DNA of 17,896 nt from positions 1-17,896 of the forward strand of contig DOFS01000468.1 of the NCBI GenBank assembly GCA_003523945.1, read 5' to 3'. Below, in pieces: positions 14,901 through 17,896 of the stretch. The DNA is from Nitrospiraceae bacterium. Its GTDB lineage: Bacteria > Nitrospirota > Nitrospiria > Nitrospirales > UBA8639. A model generated the notes under the pieces. That model did not search any database, was not told the origin of the DNA, and saw nothing but the letters and a program-made list of their open reading frames with translations. Position numbers and translations under genes: made by a program. How positions within the stretch are numbered: position 1 is the stretch's first letter; each line of letters opens with the position of its first letter.

Positions 14901-15692
14901 ATGATTCGAGCGATGCATACCGCTTCAACGGGCATGTTCGCCCAACAACTCAATATCGATACGATTGCGAACAATCTTGCCAACGTGAATACAACAGGAT
15001 TTAAACGAAGTCGAGCCGAATTTGCCGATCTTCTCTATCAAATTACCCGTCTGCCTGGAGCCAGTGCCTCGAATGTTGGGGTCTTCCCGGTCGGAATCCA
15101 GGTCGGATTAGGTGTGAGGCCGGTGACCGTGGCCAAGGAATATGTACAGGGAAGCCTCAAACAAACCACGAATCCGTTGGATTTAGCGATTGAAGGAATT
15201 GGATTTTTTCAAGTCACACGCCCCGATGGGACCACGATGTATACACGGGCGGGATCGTTTAAACAAGATAGTACAGGGAATCTCGTTTCGGGAGATGGGG
15301 ATCAACTGATTCCGAGCATTACCATTCCGTCAGGCGCACTTCAGGTCGATATTGGACAGGATGGAACTGTGTCAGCGTTGTTGCCGGGGGTGTCACAAGC
15401 CACGCAGATTGGACAAATTCAATTGGTCCGATTTGATAATCCCTCCGGTTTGATTGCGCAAGGCAATAATTTATTTTCAGAGAGCACCTCTTCGGGGCCA
15501 GCTCAGCAGGGTACGCCGGGATTTTCGACAGGATTTGGGAATATCCAGCAAGGGTTTCTCGAAATATCCAATGTGAACATCGCTGATGAAATGGTCAATA
15601 TGATCATTGCCCAACGGGCTTATGAACTGAATGCGAAGGCCATCCAGGCATCCGACGATATGATGCAAGTGGTCAATGGACTCCGACGGTAA
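14901..15692 (+). CDS. flgG: Flagellar distal rod protein FlgG
   Basis: A 263-residue protein, close to the usual 260, that builds the distal rod crossing the peptidoglycan and outer-membrane rings. The N-terminus has MIRAMHTASTGMFAQQ and the signature NNLANVNTTGFKRSRAEF (24-41). The next segment, with its early Tyr-Gln and GVGVRPVTVAKEYVQGSL-like sequence, is the FlgG-specific stretch linked to a straight, rigid rod. The C-terminus (ISNVNIADEMVNMIIAQRAY, then EL NAKAIQASDDMM) is the canonical FlgG ending. GGGAG at 14886-14890 lies ten bases before the ATG. The gap from flgF is 92 bases, with no clear promoter. The flgA ribosome binding site overlaps the flgG stop codon. Identification is secure. 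Confidence 0.96.
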   Translation: MIRAMHTASTGMFAQQLNIDTIANNLANVNTTGFKRSRAEFADLLYQITRLPGASASNVGVFPVGIQVGLGVRPVTVAKEYVQGSLKQTTNPLDLAIEGIGFFQVTRPDGTTMYTRAGSFKQDSTGNLVSGDGDQLIPSITIPSGALQVDIGQDGTVSALLPGVSQATQIGQIQLVRFDNPSGLIAQGNNLFSESTSSGPAQQGTPGFSTGFGNIQQGFLEISNVNIADEMVNMIIAQRAYELNAKAIQASDDMMQVVNGLRR

Positions 15693-15703
15693 AGGATAGA
15701 ATC

Positions 15704-16459
15704 GTGATTTCAATCATTTTTTTACTGGGATTGCTCCTGTGCGGGCAGGAATGGGGGGCAGTCGACGGAACGGCCTGGGCGGAAGGGCCTGTCTCATCCA
15801 CGCCCGTCCATTCGGAGAGGCAATCGGTAGGTGTCAAGGAATTCGAGCGTGTGATTGTGGCCGAACTCACCCGCCGTTATGGACGTCCTCACCATCAGGT
15901 ATCGTTTCGGGTGTTGTTCCCCAAAGATTCCGTGGAGGTTCCTACGGGTAAACTCCACCTTGAGTCCGGAGAATGGTCTGGAGGCGGGAGGACCGGACGC
16001 CGCGCTTTTCGAGTCGGGGTTTTTGTCAATCAGCAATTTCTGAAAACCGTGAATGTCGTTGGAGAGGTGAAGGCCCAAGTCGAAGTAGCGACTCCGATCC
16101 GTTGGTTAAAACCGAAAGAGGTGGTGAGAATCGAGGATCTATCCACGATGATGGTGGATGCGCCCTCTCTGACACATGACTTCATTCTTGATCTTGACGA
16201 TGTCATTGGCAAGCAGGTGTTGCGTCCATTGCCTCCAAGGCAACCGATTCGAAAAATCATGTTGGATCATCCACCGGTAATACACAAGGGCGATCGGGTG
16301 CTTATTGAGGCAAGGGATGGAGGTCTTCTGGTTCAGACCGTGGGAATAGCCCAAGCGTCCGGGAAAACAGGGGAAACCATCTCTGTCCAAAACCAGTCTT
16401 CTGGTCGGAATATATTAGGGGTGGTTATGGCATCCGGATTGGTGGAGGTCAAATTTTGA
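15704..16459 (+). CDS. flgA: Flagellar basal body P-ring assembly chaperone FlgA
   Basis: A periplasmic protein of 251 residues needed to assemble FlgI into the P ring. The signal peptide spans residues 1-26 (hydrophobic 3-13, likely cleaved after AWA). The middle section is variable. A SAF domain covers about 128-190 (TPIRWLKPKEVVRIEDL and LRPLPPRQPI), and the C-terminal part has GDRVLIEARDGGLLVQTVGIA and the typical RNILGVVMASGLVEV ending. The start is GTG with AAAGGA at 15691-15696, which overlaps the flgG stop. Its TGA overlaps the flgH TTG start, so the two are translationally coupled. A Cys at 13 is not in a proper lipobox. The call is firm from the C-terminal half. Confidence 0.93.
   Translation: MISIIFLLGLLLCGQEWGAVDGTAWAEGPVSSTPVHSERQSVGVKEFERVIVAELTRRYGRPHHQVSFRVLFPKDSVEVPTGKLHLESGEWSGGGRTGRRAFRVGVFVNQQFLKTVNVVGEVKAQVEVATPIRWLKPKEVVRIEDLSTMMVDAPSLTHDFILDLDDVIGKQVLRPLPPRQPIRKIMLDHPPVIHKGDRVLIEARDGGLLVQTVGIAQASGKTGETISVQNQSSGRNILGVVMASGLVEVKF
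16444..16448 (+). promoter_or_regulatory. Ribosome binding site supporting the TTG start of flgH
   Basis: GGAGG inside the last codons of flgA lies seven bases before TTG at 16456. With the signal peptide beginning right there, it supports an unusual TTG start overlapping the flgA stop (TTGA). Confidence 0.75.
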
Positions 16460-17157
16460 GCGGCCTAAGATGCACGACCAGATTTTGGGTATGGGGAGGA
16501 GCCTGGCTGGTAATCGGGAGTGGTTTGATCGGCTGTGCACAACCAAAGACGATACCCCAGGTCGAATCCGATCCGATTAGTCTTGAACAACCCCAGACAT
16601 CCACGCTGGGTTCGTTGTGGGAGCCAGGAAACGGGCGGGCATTTATGTTTGAGGACCGACGGGCCAGTCGGATCGGGGACATCGTGGTTGTGCAAATTGT
16701 GGAACAGCACAAGGGTTCAAAGAAAGCGAATACGAAAGCCGATCGGGAAGCCAATGTGTCTGCAGGCGTCAGTGGGGGTCTTTTTGGGTTAAGCAGCCTT
16801 ACGCAGAAATTCGCACAGTACTTTAATATTGATGCCAGTACTTCGAACGATTTTGAGGGTGATGGGTCCACCAGTCGGGAAGATACCCTCACCGGCACCA
16901 TAGCTGCCAAGGTGGTCGAAGTGTTGCCCAATGGGGATCTCCGGATTCAGGGAAAACGGGACGTGACGGTGAATAGTGAGAAGCAAACGATGACGATTAA
17001 AGGAATTGTGCGCCGTATCGATTTGGATACCCAGAACACGGTCTTGTCGTCCTCCGTCGCTGATGCACAAATTGCCTATACCGGTTTAGGGGTGGTGGAC
17101 GATGTGCAGAGACCGGGGTGGGCTACCAGAATCTTTAATTGGATTACGCCGTTTTAG
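16456..17157 (+). CDS. flgH: Flagellar L-ring lipoprotein FlgH
   Basis: A 233-residue outer-membrane lipoprotein forming the L ring around the rod. The N-terminal signal ends in the lipobox LIGC with the lipidated Cys at 27. Family motifs are GSLWEPGNGRAFMFEDRRASRIGD (about 52-75), where the usual form is SL(W)...D..A...GDI, VVQIVEQHKGSKKANTK, a central region with TLTGTIAAKVVEVLPNGDLRI, and a C-terminus ending in PGWATRIFNWITPF, typical of FlgH. The start is TTG, overlapping the flgA TGA by four bases (TTGA), backed by GGAGG at seven-base spacing and by the signal peptide. flgI follows after 65 bases. Identification is secure. Confidence 0.95.
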   Translation: MSGLRCTTRFWVWGGAWLVIGSGLIGCAQPKTIPQVESDPISLEQPQTSTLGSLWEPGNGRAFMFEDRRASRIGDIVVVQIVEQHKGSKKANTKADREANVSAGVSGGLFGLSSLTQKFAQYFNIDASTSNDFEGDGSTSREDTLTGTIAAKVVEVLPNGDLRIQGKRDVTVNSEKQTMTIKGIVRRIDLDTQNTVLSSSVADAQIAYTGLGVVDDVQRPGWATRIFNWITPF

Positions 17158-17222
17158 GTGGTTGGTGAAATGGTATCTCAACGGCAATGTATGAGGAGTC
17201 CGTTTTTAGTGGTCGATCCTCC

Positions 17223-17896
17223 ATGAAAATCACACACAATACTGATTGGACATGCGTGCGTCTGCGGCTTCGCCGATGGAGTAGAGTCCTCCTCTGGCTG
17301 GGTTGGGGGTTTCTAGTCGGTTTAGGGTCGCTTATTGGGCCGGAAGAGGCTCAAGCGGCCCGTATCAAAGATATCGCCTCGGTTGAAGGAGTGCGTGACA
17401 ACCAGTTGATTGGGTATGGATTAGTGGTGGGGTTAGATCGAACGGGGGATTCGGTGGTCGGCGGGCAATTTACCGCTCAAGCCATTATTTCCATGTTGAA
17501 TACCATGGGGATCAATCTGAAAATTGACCCTATTCAGTTGTTGACGCGAAATACTGCATCAGTGATGGTTACGGCTAAACTTCCACCATTTGCCCGTCCG
17601 GGTATGAAATTGGATGTGCAGGTGTCCTCTATGGCCAATGCGAAAAGCTTAAAAGGAGGCACGCTGTTGTTGAGCCCTCTTAAAGCGGCCAATCAACAAG
17701 TCTATGCCGTTGCGCAAGGGGCGATTTCCACATCAGGCTTTGAATCGGGAGATGGCGGGACGTCCGTGGTCAAAAATCAGCAATCCGGAGGGATTATCCC
17801 TGGTGGAGCGATTGTTGAGCGAGCCGTGGATTTGGATATGCAAGCGTGGGAAAAATTTTCTTTGACAATGCATCAGGCCGATTTCGTTACGGCATT
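17223..17896 (+). CDS. flgI: Flagellar P-ring protein FlgI, 3' truncated by window
   Basis: The frame stays open to the window end, giving 224 codons of a protein that is normally about 370 residues. It forms the periplasmic P ring. An Arg-rich n-region (13-21) and hydrophobic core (22-39) lead to AQA at 43-45, so the mature protein would start at ARIKDIASVEGVRDNQLIGY, the highly conserved FlgI N-terminus. GYGLVVGLDRTGD, LNTMGINL, NTASVMVTAKLPPFARPG, DVQVSSMANAKSL and GGTLLLSPL follow, all typical of the family. The ATG at 17223 has only a weak ribosome binding site; an in-frame ATG at 17187 would add 12 residues and is also weakly supported. It follows flgH as in most flagellar operons. Identification is secure, the exact start less so. 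Confidence 0.94.
   Translation, partial: MKITHNTDWTCVRLRLRRWSRVLLWLGWGFLVGLGSLIGPEEAQAARIKDIASVEGVRDNQLIGYGLVVGLDRTGDSVVGGQFTAQAIISMLNTMGINLKIDPIQLLTRNTASVMVTAKLPPFARPGMKLDVQVSSMANAKSLKGGTLLLSPLKAANQQVYAVAQGAISTSGFESGDGGTSVVKNQQSGGIIPGGAIVERAVDLDMQAWEKFSLTMHQADFVTA

Noticed and set aside
1..17896. CRISPR arrays, insertion sequences, tRNA or rRNA genes, integrases
   Set aside because: None seen: no regular direct repeats, no transposase-like frames, no tRNA-like or rRNA-like stretches.

Overview
The window is a chemotaxis and flagellar gene cluster of a Gram-negative bacterium that builds a flagellum with P and L rings (flgA, flgH, flgI). Base composition is moderate. Gene content is CheZ, CheV, a MotC/MotD-like stator, a sigma-54 flagellar promoter and a chemoreceptor with a c-type haem motif. 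That would fit a respiratory bacterium such as a member of the Nitrospirota, or a gamma- or deltaproteobacterium. The taxonomic placement is an inference from gene content only.

Layout, all on the + strand except one small gene: (1) 2-1945, the C-terminal part of a hybrid sensor histidine kinase cut by the window edge (ATPase, degenerate receiver, intact receiver, HPt). (2) 2125-2352, a small excisionase-family helix-turn-helix protein, followed by about 540 bases with no convincing gene but a possible FliA-type promoter. (3) 2892-9219 and 9259-10935, the signalling block cheY, cheZ, cheA, cheV and two chemoreceptors, the second carrying CxxCH in its periplasmic domain. (4) 10974-11261, a small unknown gene on the - strand, convergent with the second receptor and divergent from cheW. 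(5) 11718-13761, cheW, motA and motB (MotC/MotD-like). (6) A 327-base gap with a hairpin, a perfect 13-base palindrome and a textbook sigma-54 promoter. (7) 14089-17896, the rod and ring operon flgF, flgG, flgA, flgH and flgI, the last cut by the window end.

How it works together: the two receptors, coupled by CheW and CheV, would control CheA. CheA phosphorylates CheY, which binds the motor switch, and CheZ removes the phosphate. MotA/MotB supply torque. FlgF and FlgG form the proximal and distal rod. FlgA assists P-ring assembly from FlgI, and FlgH forms the L ring. No cheR or cheB lies in the window, so methylation enzymes are encoded elsewhere or adaptation leans on CheV.

Most of the content is recognisable. 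The points most worth a second look are the haem-type chemoreceptor, the sigma-54 promoter with a palindrome about 107 bases upstream, the orphan - strand gene inside the cluster, the small HTH gene ahead of cheY, and a histidine-rich insertion in the receiver of the hybrid kinase. I did not find a clearly new multi-gene system.
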